Source of the DNA: Cokeromyces recurvatus
Lineage: Eukaryota > Mucoromycota > Mucoromycetes > Mucorales > Mucoraceae
Length of the DNA: 64,000 bases
Direction of reading: 5' to 3'
NCBI RefSeq assembly: GCF_025118155.1
Contig: NW_026251392.1
Span: forward strand, 372,001-436,000
Part shown: positions 47,719 through 63,594 of the stretch, in pieces
How positions within the stretch are numbered: position 1 is the stretch's first letter
Layout: each line of letters starts with the position of its first letter
Program-made: the position numbers and the translations under genes
The notes under the pieces: generated by a model
The model's database searches: none
Told to the model about the DNA's origin: nothing
The model's input: only the letters and a program-made list of their open reading frames with translations

Positions 47719-49641
47719 ATGAGAATCAGACTATTGCCCATTTCAGTTATTACATCTCTTCTATTAGTATCACAGCCTCAGTTAGTTAGTTCACAATCAC
47801 CTTTTTATTATCAAGAAGAGGAAAATTATCAATCAAAATATGCAAATACAGGCAAAATAAATCAAATCGGTAGGACGGGAGTAGCAGCGATGCATGCTGT
47901 ATTATTAAAGTAAAATATATAATATACAAGTATTATTTTAAGCATATTTTTTAACATTTCTTTACATCTACAAAAATCATATGTTTATGCATATATAGTG
48001 AAAAGACTGTATTAATTATAGATAAAGGTATATATGTCTATATAAAGTCTACATAACGGAAATAGTTAAATTCTAATACATATATATATGTGTGTATTTA
48101 ATACGAAGCTGAGGAAAACGAAGCAAAATTAGATTCTGGTGTGAGTGCATTTTCGTCGCTTTATGATATAGAGACAAATACATATAGACCACTTTTGTTA
48201 GAAACAAATACATTTTGCTCAGCTGGTGGGTTCTTGATGAATGGTACATTTATTAGTACAGGGGGAGCAGAGAGTAGAGGAAGATGGAATGCAGCAAAGG
48301 GACATCAGTCTATTCGACATTTTAAACCTTGTACTATTACAGATAATGATTGTTCTTGGACTGAATATTCGACCGGAAAAATGTATGGTAATCGTTGGTA
48401 TCCTACAGTAGAGCAATTACCAGAGGGAGATATTATTATTATAGGTGGTTCAAATGCAGGAACAAAATATAATACAAAAGAGAAAAATACACCTTCATAT
48501 GAATTCTGGCCACCTAGAACTGATGAACCTATTCAACTTGACTTATTATTACATACTTTACCTTATAATTTGTAACTTCTATCGAAAATATAATATGTAT
48601 AAATTCTAATCGTATTTTTTTTTTTTTTTTTACCATTATTCTAGATATCCATTTGTATTTTTATTACCTGATGGAAACTTATTTATATTTGCATCCACTA
48701 AATCTATCATTTATGATTATCAACACCAAAAAGTAGTTAAAGAATTACCCCGTATGCCCGGTGTGCCCAGATCCTATCCATTAACTGGAGGAGCAGTCAT
48801 GCTACCATTAGATCCTGAAAAGAATTATAATGTTGAAATCTTAATTTGTGGTGGTTCTGAACGCCCTAAACCAGATAGTCCTGCAGATGATACATGTGGT
48901 CGTATCAATTTGAGTGCTAAAGATCCAAAATGGGAAATGGAAACCTTTATTCATAAACGAGTCATGCCAGATGGAGTCATATTGGCAGATGGTACAGTTG
49001 CCTGGGTCAATGGATGTCAGCGTGGTTATGCAGGTTATAATAATGCAAACTTTGATCCTACCTTTGAACCTTTAATTTATAATCCGTTCGAAAAAGAAAA
49101 GGAAAAGAGATGGATCCAAGGTTTAGCTAAAACAGATATTGCACGAATGTATCATTCAGTTGCTTTAACTTTACCTGATGGACGAGTATGGATTGCAGGC
49201 TCTAATAGTGTAGACCCTCCTGATACATCAGATGCAGTCTTATACCCCACTGAGTATAGAGTTGAATATTTTTCTCCTCCTTATTTATTCAAGACACAGA
49301 CAAGACCAAAGATATCCCATGTACCTCATGTCGTTGTATATAATCAAGAATTTGATATTTTATTTCATTTGGAAAAAGATCAAAGCTATAGAGAACCATC
49401 TAAGGTTAAAGTGGCTATCATGAGACCAGGATTTAGCACTCATTCAATGCATATGTCTCAACGTTACGTCTATCTACGCCATAAAGTCAGTGAAGATTTC
49501 GAATTTATAAAAGTCATAGCACCGCCAAATGCAACCATCTTTCCTCCTGGTTCTGGTTATTTAATTGTTCTTTATGATGGTGTACCTTGTAAAGGAGTAG
49601 AATTATTTGTAGAAAAGAATATAGAAGACTTGAAGATATAA
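47719..49641 (+). CDS. Secreted glyoxal oxidase-like copper radical oxidase
   Basis: Four exons (47719-47909, 47999-48027, 48109-48571, 48645-49641) join to 559 residues. A signal peptide (MRIRLLPISVITSLLLV, ending near SSQS) is followed by GVAAMHAVLL. The radical-copper site is complete: Cys in NTFCSAGG, Tyr in NRWYPT, Tyr-His in RMYHSVALTLPDGRVW and His in THSMHMSQR. The C-terminal E-set is present. Family members oxidise small aldehydes such as glyoxal and release hydrogen peroxide outside the cell, feeding peroxidases or acting on the wall. Exon 2 is only 29 nt but is required for frame. Confidence 0.9.
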
Positions 49642-49855
49642 TAAAATTTAATTTCACGTGAATGCAATTAATAAATTAGCCTTGTATACCATTTGAGGAA
49701 GAATTGTAGATAATAATAATAGTAACAATTATAATAATAATAAAAAAAAAGTTCAAACTATAATAACTACGCCGTTTATTAAGCTGTTTTATCAAATAAT
49801 TTTATTGACGTAGCTATTTTTTTTTTTTTTTTTTTCCTCTTGGCTAGCATTCATA

Positions 49856-52185
<2,330 letters not shown>

Positions 52186-52459
52186 TAAATTAATCGTTTT
52201 TTTTTTTTTTTTTTTTTTTTTGTGTTTATCTTCTAAGATCTCAAGAAGAATCATATTTGATTTTATAATAATAAGACACATTTGTCAGGTACAGAAGAGG
52301 TGAAACTTATTAAATTAAAATCGTTTACAGTGACTTGTTTCAATTTCTTTGTTCAAGGAAAAAAAAAAAAAGGTTTTTGTCCCTTTTTTTATAAATATTT
52401 ATTTATTTATACAGTATTTGCTGTTAAACTTCTACGTGTAAAAGATTAATAAGATCAAC

Positions 52460-54769
52460 ATGACAACGACCAAAAAAATGAAATCAAAACTTGAAAAGTA
52501 TTTGCTAAATTCAATGTTTGAAAACGCTTTATTTTCAGATTTATCTCTAGTCTTTATTCATCCATCCTATCCTTTTTCCATGCGATTCAATGTTCATAAA
52601 TCAATTGTGAGTCAATCGCCATTTTTACGTAAATTATTAAAGAATATGGATATTATATCGAATTCACAAGAGGATGAGGCAGATCCTTCAACTAATACTA
52701 CACAAACATTGAATAAAGATAATGGGGTGACATGTCTCACAATTGATCTCGCAAAAGCATTTGCCCATTGTGGGTTCATCTTGGCTCCCTTTCAACACAT
52801 CGTTCGTCGTAAATGGCAAAAGACAACAAATAATAATTCTATCCAGCAAAAGAAAAATGAACAGTTTTCGTATTCAACGTTATTAGCGTCCCATATTCGA
52901 TTTGTACTAAAATGGATGTATTGTTTAGATAAGCAAGAGCTCATACAAGGCATGCAAGATAAAGATACATTAAGAATTCTTTCAGTTGCTGTCCTTTTGG
53001 ATGTTCATGATTTAGCTCAGGCATGTGTAAATCGATATACATCAAAGCAATTGACATTAGATAGTATTATGCGTGATCTAGAAACAATCTGTCAACTTCC
53101 AAGAGGACATGATGCCTATTTACAATTAAGAGATGCTGCATTATTGTTATTGTTTCGCTTTGGCCCTGAATATGCATCTCAATTAGCTATGTTACCTGTT
53201 GATTATATGGCTGATGTTTTATGCGCAGATCTTTTATTTGTATCTTGCGAATTTGAACGTTACTGTCTTTTAAGAGCAGTATTGATTGCATTTATGCAAT
53301 CTGTAGGAAAGATCACTTGGACGGCTCATGGCCCTGTAGATCAAGACTCTAAGCGACTTTCGGGCTTTGTTCGACCTTTAGGAATAAATAATAATAAACT
53401 ATACGACAGCAATAAAGCCTTAACAGCAGACGTAGTAAGATCAAGAAAACGTAAACGTATCCCATCAGAAGACCTCGAAAATCTGCCTACAACTACTACA
53501 AAGGATAATTTACAAAAATTGAATCGTTTAAATCGACTTAGCTTCTCAGCTCTTGTTCCATTCGAGAAATTAATGGCAGATGCTTCCTCGGGTGGTGTGA
53601 TTGATAAAGCGACTGTGTTGTCTTACTTACTTCGTACCACAGTACATTATAGTAATATGACATTTGAACAACTTACCTCTGTTCGACAAGATGGAATTGT
53701 TGATGAGGGCATTGTTTTTCGAGCACTATGGCAACGTGAGGCACTAGAGCGTGTTCTATTCCCCTCCACTTATCATGTACAAACACAAGAGCAAGAAAAT
53801 GAAGAGCAAAGACGATTAACTCTTTCTGAAAATGATGAACGAAGTGCTGCTTTAAATGAGTATTTTGACGTTGATAATTCAGATGCACACGAGAAAAGAA
53901 GACGATTATTACTTGGTACACCTCGTTTTCGATTTCGATCTTCAGTATTCATTCCCCCATTCTCGGAAGAAAATAGCTGGGATTGTGAGCTTAAGGAAGC
54001 TACAACGATCACAACGGATATGGATATGGGTGTATTTGATGATGACGAAAGTGATGGATCTGTTTGGTCTCTATCAGACAATGAAAATGATGAGAATAGA
54101 GATACAGAGAGTGATCATGGTCGTTCAGAGGCAGATACCTCAAATAAACAGACAGAGATAACAACATCAAACTATAAATTGTACAAAAAAATATTTTATT
54201 CCCAAGTAGAAAAAATCCTTGGCGTCTCTTATCGAGTACAAATTGAAGCCCAAGTGATGCCTCGACATCGACTTTATATCAAAGAAAATCAAGAAGATAA
54301 TAATGAAGAAGAATTATTTTATGAAGATCACGATCCGAACGAAAATGTACTTGTATGTAGATTTGAATTACAACGTGATATGAGACAAATTGCTTTACCA
54401 CCTATTGAAATTAAAAAGGAGAACAACAATAAACATTTCAAGACAAATGATGAAATAATTCCTGTAAAACCACCATCACAAAAGAGAACAACACAAACAA
54501 AGAATCCTGAGACAAACCCACAAAAGACTAAAATTCATTATTGGATTCATTGTCTTAATAGACATGAAGGAATTTTGGAAAATGATCGTATTGATCCAGA
54601 GGATAGAGCTTTAATCGCTGTCACAGAGCAGTGTGAAAGGGAAGATGGTGAGCCCGGAGAAATGGAGCCTGGCTATGTGGGACAAGTATTAATTAATGCT
54701 GATATGAAAAAAGGTGTCACCATCGACACTACCGTCACATTAGAAATTTTCGGTTTCAACAAAGTTTAG
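52460..54769 (+). CDS. BTB/POZ domain protein
   Basis: Single exon, 769 residues. An N-terminal BTB domain starts FENALFSDLSLVFI, with FNVHKSIVSQSPFLRKLL as the conserved B-helix region, and a long insert before HIRFVLKWMYC. A helical BACK-like region follows (ILSVAVLLDVHDLAQACVNRY). A basic patch RSRKRKRIP could be a nuclear signal; an acidic Asp/Glu/Asn stretch sits near residue 530. The C-terminus is a further, unassigned folded region. The likely role is as a cullin-3 adaptor or transcription-linked scaffold (inference). Confidence 0.75.
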   Translation: MTTTKKMKSKLEKYLLNSMFENALFSDLSLVFIHPSYPFSMRFNVHKSIVSQSPFLRKLLKNMDIISNSQEDEADPSTNTTQTLNKDNGVTCLTIDLAKAFAHCGFILAPFQHIVRRKWQKTTNNNSIQQKKNEQFSYSTLLASHIRFVLKWMYCLDKQELIQGMQDKDTLRILSVAVLLDVHDLAQACVNRYTSKQLTLDSIMRDLETICQLPRGHDAYLQLRDAALLLLFRFGPEYASQLAMLPVDYMADVLCADLLFVSCEFERYCLLRAVLIAFMQSVGKITWTAHGPVDQDSKRLSGFVRPLGINNNKLYDSNKALTADVVRSRKRKRIPSEDLENLPTTTTKDNLQKLNRLNRLSFSALVPFEKLMADASSGGVIDKATVLSYLLRTTVHYSNMTFEQLTSVRQDGIVDEGIVFRALWQREALERVLFPSTYHVQTQEQENEEQRRLTLSENDERSAALNEYFDVDNSDAHEKRRRLLLGTPRFRFRSSVFIPPFSEENSWDCELKEATTITTDMDMGVFDDDESDGSVWSLSDNENDENRDTESDHGRSEADTSNKQTEITTSNYKLYKKIFYSQVEKILGVSYRVQIEAQVMPRHRLYIKENQEDNNEEELFYEDHDPNENVLVCRFELQRDMRQIALPPIEIKKENNNKHFKTNDEIIPVKPPSQKRTTQTKNPETNPQKTKIHYWIHCLNRHEGILENDRIDPEDRALIAVTEQCEREDGEPGEMEPGYVGQVLINADMKKGVTIDTTVTLEIFGFNKV

Positions 54770-54863
54770 AAGACAGTTTTGATTGTGGGGTTATTAAACT
54801 ATCTTCTTTTTTTTTTTTAAGAAAAATATATATACACACAAGCACATATATAAATATATAACT

Positions 54864-55724
54864 ATGAATGAGTTATCATTTAAATCAAGGACTTATGTTG
54901 TACTAACATTAAGTCTAATATCATTATATATGTTATATTTACTAATAAATACAAAAACATACTTTTATGAAATTGACGAAAACTCCATTTTCCTTCCGAC
55001 TGATTCAAAACGCCTTTCAATCCCTAGTAATGTAGAATTATGTACAACAGATGAGTTTAATAAAGGAAAATGGACTCATCAAGTCATTGGTTTAGAATCA
55101 TATACGATAGAAGGAATTAATGCCTATGCAGGATATTATTGTAATTGGGATTTCCCTCACCGATGTTATAGACGACAAGATCCATCTACTGAATTCAACA
55201 GAAGTAAATCAATGTGAGGAATCCAGTTTTTTTTTTTTGAAATTTTGATTCCTTACCAAATATGTATATATTATGACAATAGATTAGACTATAGCTGGCA
55301 ACCGGATGCTTGCGCAATGATCCCTTTTCAAGCTAGAGATTTTGCTAAGCATTTATCTCGGAACCCCCTTTTATTTGTCGGAGACTCTATCACACAATTA
55401 ATGTTTGAAAGTTTGTGGTGCTTGACAGGTCAAGATTTGACAGCACAAAATAAAGACACACGGTTATCTGGTGGAGATACAAAGATGTGGGTAAGTCAAC
55501 TTGTTCATCGTGATCGAGTGAATGAAGAGGAAAATGCCGTCACAGTTGGTTATATTCGATCAGACTATCTTGTAAAATTGGATGATTTTAGTTTAATTGA
55601 GCCTAATGAAAGTGAAGGTTACCAAATCGGAGTTGGTAGTAACTTCCCTTGGATTCACGCCATACCTCGATTTAAGTATATCATGATTAATACCGTAAGT
55701 TTAAATATTTATTTATCTAAGTAA

Positions 55725-55756
<32 letters not shown>

Positions 55757-56303
55757 AAGTCCAAATGTCATGTATAATTAATTATCTATCTGTTGTTCAG
55801 GGACCACACTGGCACCCTGATTTGAAATGGGGTCCTAATAAAGACCGAGGAGAGCTATTGAAAGCGTTTAAGATGGCTATAAAAAAAGTATTTGACTATT
55901 TGAAAAAGAATGTTAAATCAGATCAACGAGTTTGGGTTAGGAGTACACCTTATGGTCACGCTAAATGCTCTCAATATAGAACACCAAGTAGAGTTCCCGT
56001 GAAACCTACAGGACAACAAGGTGAATATGAATGGGATATGTTTGAAGAGTTTGATTTCGTTTGGAAGGTAAATTGAGATATATATATAATATATACTTCG
56101 AATAACGATAATACTCTTGATAGGATATGATTGAACGAGAAAATGATGATCGCTTTCATTTCTTTAATATATCAATATTATCTAATCTTAGAGGAGATGT
56201 ACATTCTCAGCCAGATCATGATTGTTTGCATACTTGTCTACCAGGCCCAGTAGATGATTGGAATAAGCTTTTATATCATGAAATAATTAAAATGGGCAAC
56301 TAA
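54864..56303 (+). CDS. TBL/PC-esterase-type (SGNH-fold) acyltransferase-like protein
   Basis: Four exons (54864-55213, 55283-55694, 55801-56067, 56124-56303), 402 residues. One N-terminal hydrophobic signal anchor (YVVLTLSLISLYMLYLLI) puts the catalytic part in the Golgi lumen. Cysteines and WQPDAC mark the TBL N-terminal domain; LFVGDSITQLMFESL holds the nucleophile Ser (GDS motif) and DHDCLHTCLPGPVDDWN the D-x-x-H acid/base. Plant homologues O-acetylate cell wall polysaccharides and yeast/Cryptococcus Cas1 works on capsule; a wall-glycan acetylation role is inferred. Confidence 0.82.
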
Positions 56304-56337
56304 AAATATGTACATGAATGAATAATAAATAAGATGT

Positions 56338-57386
56338 TTATTTATAAAATGGTGGTTGATAAATAATAGGAAATTTAGCTTTTAAAGTTCCATTGTTAGG
56401 TGCAGCATCCATATTGAGTAATTCTGATAATAAACCATACACTTCAATATTAAAAAAGGGAGCCAGAATACTTCCAGGTCGATAAGCATGCTGGATCTTG
56501 GGACCTTTTGCAATAAAGATAGCTCTCATATCAGCCGCCAAATTATCATATCCATGATTTCCACCTTTTTTAAAGCCGCCTTCTTTCTCAACTTCAGCAT
56601 GAGTGGTAAAAGAGTAGCCAACTTCGGGTATAGCTACTATAGGTGTAATCCTATCTGAATTATTATAGTGATATCTTTCAGGCACATTTTCACGTAAATA
56701 AACTTCGAAATGAGCATTTGTTGTATTTTGGGTATAGTTATATAATTGTTCATATAATTTTTTAATAGTATCTTTAGGAGCATTTGATTTAGGTCGAAAA
56801 TCTAATAAAGGTGATGCTTCCCTATTTTTAAGATGACTCAAGACATCATTTGAAATAATATCGTCGTAATATATTAATTTTGAACTATTTATTTCTGCCA
56901 TGCCATGATCGCTAACCTATATATAACGAATAATTAGCAAATATAACATAATTGAAAATAGTTAGTATGCTTTACAATAAGAGTATGAACGTAGTCATCA
57001 AGCCTTCTTTGTTTTAATTGCTCTGCCAAATAGCCAATAGCGTCATCTACTTCTTTAATAAAACGATTCATCTATAGAATGAGCATGTTAAAAGCAAATC
57101 CATCTATCTATATACGCATCTTTCTTACTTACTTTAGGCCCATTTGGACCACTACGATGTCCTTCTTGATCAATTTGTGGAACATAAACTGTAATAATCT
57201 GCGGCCTATCATTGTAAGGTAGATCCAGCCATTTCAAAGTTGTATCTATTTTTTCTTTTATTCCCATTGTACTGTTAAATCTAACAACCAAGTCAGGTGG
57301 ATTATAATTTGTCTCTGAACCGGGCCACATAATCGAACCACTACGCTTTCGATTATATCTTGATGTAGTCCAAATCTAGTTATAAT

Positions 57387-57421
<35 letters not shown>

Positions 57422-58305
57422 GCTTGCTAACTCTTAGTATAAATATTTATTGCACTTACAGGCTCTCCTCCCCACCATTTATGGTCAATAGTAGATGAGA
57501 AATTGGAATGACTAAAAGTGGCATCCATGTTTGGATCATAAAATACGTTGGCTACGATTCCATGTGTTTCTGGATAAAGACCTGTAACTAATGTCCAATG
57601 ATTTGGAAAAGTACTTGGCTAAAAATAAAAAGCATTTTAGTAACAATACACTATAAATATAAACATCTATTTCTTTACAGGAAATGCAGGATGCATATAT
57701 TTTGCCATAACACCTTTCTCAGCTATTTGTTATAAATATAAGAATATATACATAAAAAAAAAGATATATTTTTGCTTTTAATATAAGACCTACCTAGCTG
57801 CTTCATATTTGGGGTTATATCTCTGTCTAAATAATCAGGTTTAAATCCGTCTAATGAGATTAAAACAACGGTTGAAGCAAAGTAGTCCGAACCATTATAA
57901 TATAATTTTTCGGCTCCTCTTACATGGTGATGTGAACCTTCACTAATCTTTACAATCGCTATTCTAAAAATAACAAAGCATACGCCAATGGCTAAGCCAA
58001 TACAAATGTATTTTATTATTGGATTCTCCTAATGATAACTGTTTTTTAATAACCATTCAATTTATACTCATAAATTATAAATAAACCTTTATAAATTCTT
58101 GTGTAAGTTCTCCATTTGTTTCTTCAACGATAATTGCCCAATCTTCATCTTCATCGTCAACTTCTTCTTCACCAGAGTCAGACTGTTCTTCTTTATTTAA
58201 TAAACGAGCTTCTTCTTCTCTATTATTATAAGTTTCCAAGTACTGATCTGTTGAGTTTGATGCACCTGAATGGGATCTAGTCATTTCATATGCTTCTTCG
58301 GACAT
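56338..58305 (-). CDS. Ectonucleotide pyrophosphatase/phosphodiesterase (ENPP family)
   Basis: Seven exons on the minus strand, about 520 residues, type II membrane topology: an acidic cytosolic N-terminus (first 70 residues), one membrane segment ([15 protein letters not shown]), then the catalytic domain. Alkaline-phosphatase-fold metal and nucleophile motifs are kept: [12 protein letters not shown], Thr nucleophile in [37 protein letters not shown] and GNHGYDN. Yeast Npp1/Npp2 hydrolyse extracellular nucleotides for phosphate scavenging. The glycine-rich loop and asparagines are in the usual order. Convergent with the TBL-type gene, 34 bp apart. Confidence 0.92.
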
Positions 58306-58327
58306 TTTTATATGTGCGTTAAAACTA

Positions 58328-58371
<44 letters not shown>

Positions 58372-61137
58372 ATTATTATTATTTTTTTAGTTTTTTTTTT
58401 TTTTTTAATTTTAGTTTTACTCCTTATTTTAATGATTTTTTTTAGTTTGAAGTAATAGTACACTGTCTCCTTAAAAAGATGTTTTCCTCTTGGTGTTATA
58501 CAAGAAGCTGTCTAGTTTTTTTTTCTACTCCTCATTTTTTTTATTAAGGTAAATTTTCTGCAATACACATAATATGCAATACTGAAAAGCTTATTTCCCC
58601 TCTTTATTGAAATAAATAAAGGAGACACCATATTACTCGGTAAAAGCTGTTGATAGCTTTAAAATTTATAGTAGTCCTTCTTACAAACTTTATAGTTTTC
58701 ATATATCTTGTATTTATAAATATTGATATGCTGCTGCTCAGCCTATATAAGGGTATGATAACATATCTAGTATTTGCAGTTTATTTAGATCAACATAATG
58801 CTGTATTTGATAATTAGAAATCGAAGCTTAATGAAGAAAAATATATACATATTTGTATACATATGATATACTGTACTTTGTGTCTTTTTCCTTCTAGTTT
58901 GCGGAATCTTAATATTTCTATTCTAGTTGATATAATGACAGTATATATTTTATCATTAAAATTTTTGATATAGCTTCATTCTCAACATAATCAATGGCCT
59001 ATTTTATTTTTGTATAAAATACAGAATCCTCGTCCTTTCTTTAATTTTATTTTTTCGCTACTTTTTTTTTTTTTTTTTTGTCTTATAATATTTGCTTTTA
59101 CTTGTTATGATAATAGCCCAATTCTTGAAGGGTCTTCTGTTGATGCCACAGGGCAACAAAAAGGTGTTAGTGATAGTCATGATAATCTCTTTTAAGGAAA
59201 GCATGTATACACTTACATATACATCTATATTTATCCATTTCCTTTTTTAACACAGTTAGTTAAGAGACTATTTTCTTTCCTTGCTTTTCTAATCTTAATA
59301 ATTGAGTATACAATTGTTTAAACTCTACAAACATTATCATTTTTATTTACATACATATTTGGCTGGTAAATGAAGACTTTGAGACAAAGTCTGCTAGAAT
59401 ACATCTAGATTATATTTTTTATAATGTCGTTTATAATATAAACTATTTACCAACATTAGCCGTTCTAAGATCTTTAGTTCTTTTTCCTCAAGATTTTAAA
59501 GTTTTCTTTTAAGCATATAAACTTATCATTCAAAATAAAACATACCCTATCTTTAAGAAGAGACATAAAAATGCAATAAAAGCTGATTTCAAAGGCAATT
59601 AATAGAATTAGAGAAAAAAAAAAGATATAAGATAGAAAGACTCTAGACAATTAAGCTATTGCAATAGAAATTCAATAAAACAACAAATCCCCTAATTTCT
59701 AGTCCGTTTTTTTTTCTATTGAAGCTGGTTCAAGTAGAAAATGAAAACAAGATTTAAATATGAAATGGCAAAAGGGCGACTTTTTTTTTCCCTATAATAA
59801 TAAAAATAGGCCTATTACACCACGTTTTGCAACTCCATGTATTGTTTAAGACATACGTTTTTTTTTTAAGAAAAAAAAGGTTTATCAATGTTTTATAAGG
59901 AAGATGTTTATCGATCAACGTGATAACAGTCAATATAGCACAAAGTTAAAAAGAAGAAGAAAAGAAAAAGAACTTTTGCAAGATATACAATAACTATAAT
60001 CTAGGGCAGCATATGATGTATTCCTTAATTACTAACAAGTTGCTTCTGATTGTATATTTAAGTAGTTATTACGGTGCTTAAGCCATTAACTAGTGAATGA
60101 GGCGCAAGTGACAGATCATAAGATCTTTCCCGAAAAAAAAAAATTGATAGTATTATCCTGAGAAACATGAAATCATGATTATCCTAATATAATATATAGC
60201 GAGAGTTTAATGATTATAGTGAGTCGATAGTTATTTGATACAAAACGATCAAATCACCAAGTTGTATACAAATACTATTGACAATAAATAGACTACATCT
60301 TAAATTAACCGACATTGTTCTTAGTCATTAAACTATTCAAAATAAGAGTCTTCTATTTTGCTCCAATAATTTAATGATCTTACAAAATTCAAGACATTGT
60401 TATGCTCAAATACCACAAGACAAGAGTTCTATTACTTTACTGGTTATAACAAGTAATTATATGAATAAATTTCCTATTTGTTCTATTAAAGAAAAAAAAG
60501 AGCTGATATTAGCATATTATATATCAAAGTCTTAGTGGGAATGGTAAGCATTAATACTGGTAATTCTTTCAGTCTTACAAAATGAATCTATTAATCTATT
60601 CTATTCATTCTTCTATGAAGCGAAATTCTTCATTATATATAGTTTATTAAGGACTTTGAATATACTTGTTTACTTTTCATTGTTTGCATAAAAGTGTTGT
60701 CTAAAATCAAAATTATTAACGTATTCTAATAGCTGTCTTTCATATGTCTCAAAATAAGCTTTTACTTTGTCTAGTTTTATTGTGTGAACTTTGTCTCTAA
60801 ATTCTTGTATTATGTCTCAAAAATCGTTTTTCTATGCGTCTCATTTTAAACAATAAAAGCTCATCATATCAACAATGCTGAAAACATAAGGTATGGTTTT
60901 AAAATCCCGCTTGAAACAATGCCTTTTTTTTAATGTTTGCGTCATGTCTCACTTTTTTTTATTATAATTTATTGAATCAAAGAATTTAATTAATAAACGC
61001 AAAGTTTGATTTATGATATGCAAATAAATATTATCTTTTTGATGAAAATATACACATTTTAATCTATTATTTTGTGTTCTGTTGACTTTAGGAATAAAAA
61101 TACAGCTTTTTTTTTTCAAACCTTATAAAAATACACC
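58306..61137. other. Gene-poor region of about 2.8 kb
   Basis: AT-rich with an A37-type run (about 58331-58367). No gene could be supported. A degenerate GTCTC-unit array lies at 60741-60850. A short open frame at 59010-59195 has no supporting splice or family evidence. Confidence 0.6.
60741..60850 (+). repeat. Degenerate GTCTC-unit array, possible third member of the dispersed repeat family
   Basis: TATGTCTCAAAAT, TTGTCTAGTTTT, TTGTCTCTAAAT, ATGTCTCAAAAA and GCGTCTCATTTT occur at roughly 22-25 bp spacing. The unit resembles the GTGTCTCATTTT form seen in repeat B, but the closing CCAACCTAGTTT block is missing. Confidence 0.45.
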
Positions 61138-61428
61138 ATGTCAAAATTAAAGTTAAATCATGAAGAAACTCGAGCGTTAAGGAATGGTGATGTGCAAGTT
61201 CGAAAAGACAGTGATGTTATACGATGCATTTGTAATGACATAAGTGATGATGGATTCACTATACAATGTGATAAGTGTGGTGACTGGCAACATGCGTTGT
61301 GTATGAATATTATGGAAGACGACATACCAGAACATTATGTATGCAAAGACTGTGCTAAAGAGTTAAATCAGCCTTTGAATGTCCTTCAAAATGTCATTTA
61401 TGAAACTTTTGTTGATGCTAACACAAAA

Positions 61429-61473
<45 letters not shown>

Positions 61474-63405
61474 TGAAAATATCTTTTATAATAAATGCTA
61501 AAGTATAATGCTTTTTTTTTTTTTTTGTTACAAATAAAAGTGATAGATAGGAATAGGAGTCATAAAAAGTCAAATAAACGTAGCAACATAAAAAAAAATA
61601 ACTATTGGAAAGATGATGATGATGATGATGATGATGATGATCTACAACACATTACGCCTAAACTATTGGACAAGAAGTTTATTTTCTTAGCAAAAAGTAT
61701 TTTTAAACAAAAGCTTGTACAAAGTTTATTTCTAGAAGTACGTAGGCAGTGGACAGAGCTAAATAAATCAAAATTAACAGACAACAGTAAAATCAAAGTC
61801 GAATCATCACTTCCTTCTACAATAAGGAAGAATCTCGAAACGATCGTTGTTATGGAAAGCAATCTTTTGTTACCTGCTATTCCTAAAACATCAGTTCGAC
61901 CTTTAAGGAAATCATTACGTAAATCATTTCATCAACAAACTAACAAAGAAATAGCTACGGAAAAAGGTGTATTTGCTGATATTCATATACCTGAACAACG
62001 ATATTTAATGGAAGTGACTGGAGAGCTCTTAAGGAAATCACGTTATAAAAACAATCCTATCAATAAGTTCTCAATCATTGGTACACCACTTGCTCATATT
62101 TTCTTTTATCGTGCAATAGATGTTTGTATTGATGCTCGCTATGCTGGAAACGATGCACGTTACATTCGTAGATCTTGTTGTCCAAATTCAGAGATTAAAA
62201 ATATTATTTTGCCAAACGATAATAATGATCGAACGATCCATATGGGTATTTATACTTGTGAAGAAATTGATAAAGGTGAGGAAATTACGATTGGATGGAA
62301 CTGGCATAAAGGAGTACTTTTGTGGCATAAAAATAAAGAATTCTTACGCAAAAATCATACTATTCATATTAATGCGTCTGAACGAGAACCTTTAAAGGAA
62401 ATATTGAAAATAATTGAAGCAGAATTTGGCGAGTGTGCCTGTGAAGATAAAGATGAATGTTTAATAGAGTGTTTAAAAGATGAACTGGAAAAGGACGATT
62501 ATCATCAGATTAACACATATTCTTCAGCAGTCAACAAGAAAAGGCGTTCATCGCTTACTGACAAAGTACAAGACAATATAAAGCATTCAAAAAAGTTTAC
62601 AAAGACAATCAATACTCCTCGTTCAAGTGAGCTATCTTCATCCTATAATCAACAGTCTTTAAATAGCCACAAGGATCACTCTAAAAAAGTGACCGCGACA
62701 ACGACAGCGACAGCGACAATCACTACCACCAAATTATCTTCTTCATCTAATAATAGTCAACACGATAAAGCCAATATGGATATTGCTACTATGGTAAGTT
62801 CAGCGTTATTACATTCGACAAATGAAATGCAATTAGCTGAAGTAAAAAAAGTATGGCATTTTTATTCGACTGATAAAGACAAATTACCATGTAAAAAAAG
62901 GTGGTTGGCTAAATTTGCTTTACAACAACAAAAGACAAATCCAAGACAATTATCAAAAATTGATACATCCAGCAATTTGAAACCTAATACAACACTACCT
63001 GAAACTAAAGATACTAGTACAGAAGTTATGGAATATGATTATGATGATGACCTTAGCGATGGTATTAGTTCGCAATCAACTTTGCCTCTTGAAGATACCC
63101 CAGAAAATGTCAATAATCAAGCAGTCAATCTTGAACAAAGTACTCCTTTCAAAACTAAAACTAAAGAAGATTATATTTTAACAGAAAACTCGTCAATTAA
63201 AGCTTTAAAAGAATCTATTATGAAAATGGATTCTCAGGTTCAGCTTACAGACTTATCGACAATGGCTACTAATTCAAGAAATGAAAAAGATTGTACAATA
63301 TCAGAATCTACTGAAGCTAAAAAGTCCCCGAAGAAACTCTCTATCCAAGAATATTTATCTATGCGTCGTGGTAACTTATCTACAACTCCTTTCGAGAAAA
63401 TATAG
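61138..63405 (+). CDS. PHD finger and SET domain protein, Set3/MLL5-like
   Basis: Two exons, 61138-61429 and 61541-63405, 718 residues. The PHD finger is at residues 30-75 (CICND, CDKCGDWQHALCM, YVCKDC). A SET-type domain follows around residues 255-410 with CIDARYAGNDARYIRRSCCPN and YTCEEIDKGEEITIGW. This combination is that of yeast Set3 and human MLL5, where SET has no proven methyltransferase activity and the protein anchors a histone deacetylase complex. A D10 tract is encoded by a GAT microsatellite (about 61614-61640). The tail is Ser/Thr/Lys-rich and disordered. The single intron contains an A-run of about 40. Confidence 0.88.
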
Positions 63406-63594
63406 ATTTAAAAGGATTTACGAATATTGAAATATATATGTATATATGTGTATATATAATGACGTCGACATCTCATTTAATACCTTCAAGTTGAATCAAA
63501 GCAGTAATATTTTTATTTATTTTTTCCTCTTTTTATATATATATATATGCGTATGTATCAATTATACACGTCTATCTTTACACTATTAAAATAT

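Noticed and set aside
53673..54161. Open frames on both strands inside the BTB gene
   Set aside because: They overlap a long intact coding exon and carry no motifs of their own.
58270..58455. Frame with Lys and Phe runs upstream of the ENPP gene
   Set aside because: Entirely produced by A/T homopolymers in the promoter region.
59010..59195. Short frame with a Phe-rich hydrophobic segment and CYDNSPILEG tail
   Set aside because: The hydrophobic part is encoded by a T-run and no neighbouring exons could be joined; the tail alone is insufficient.
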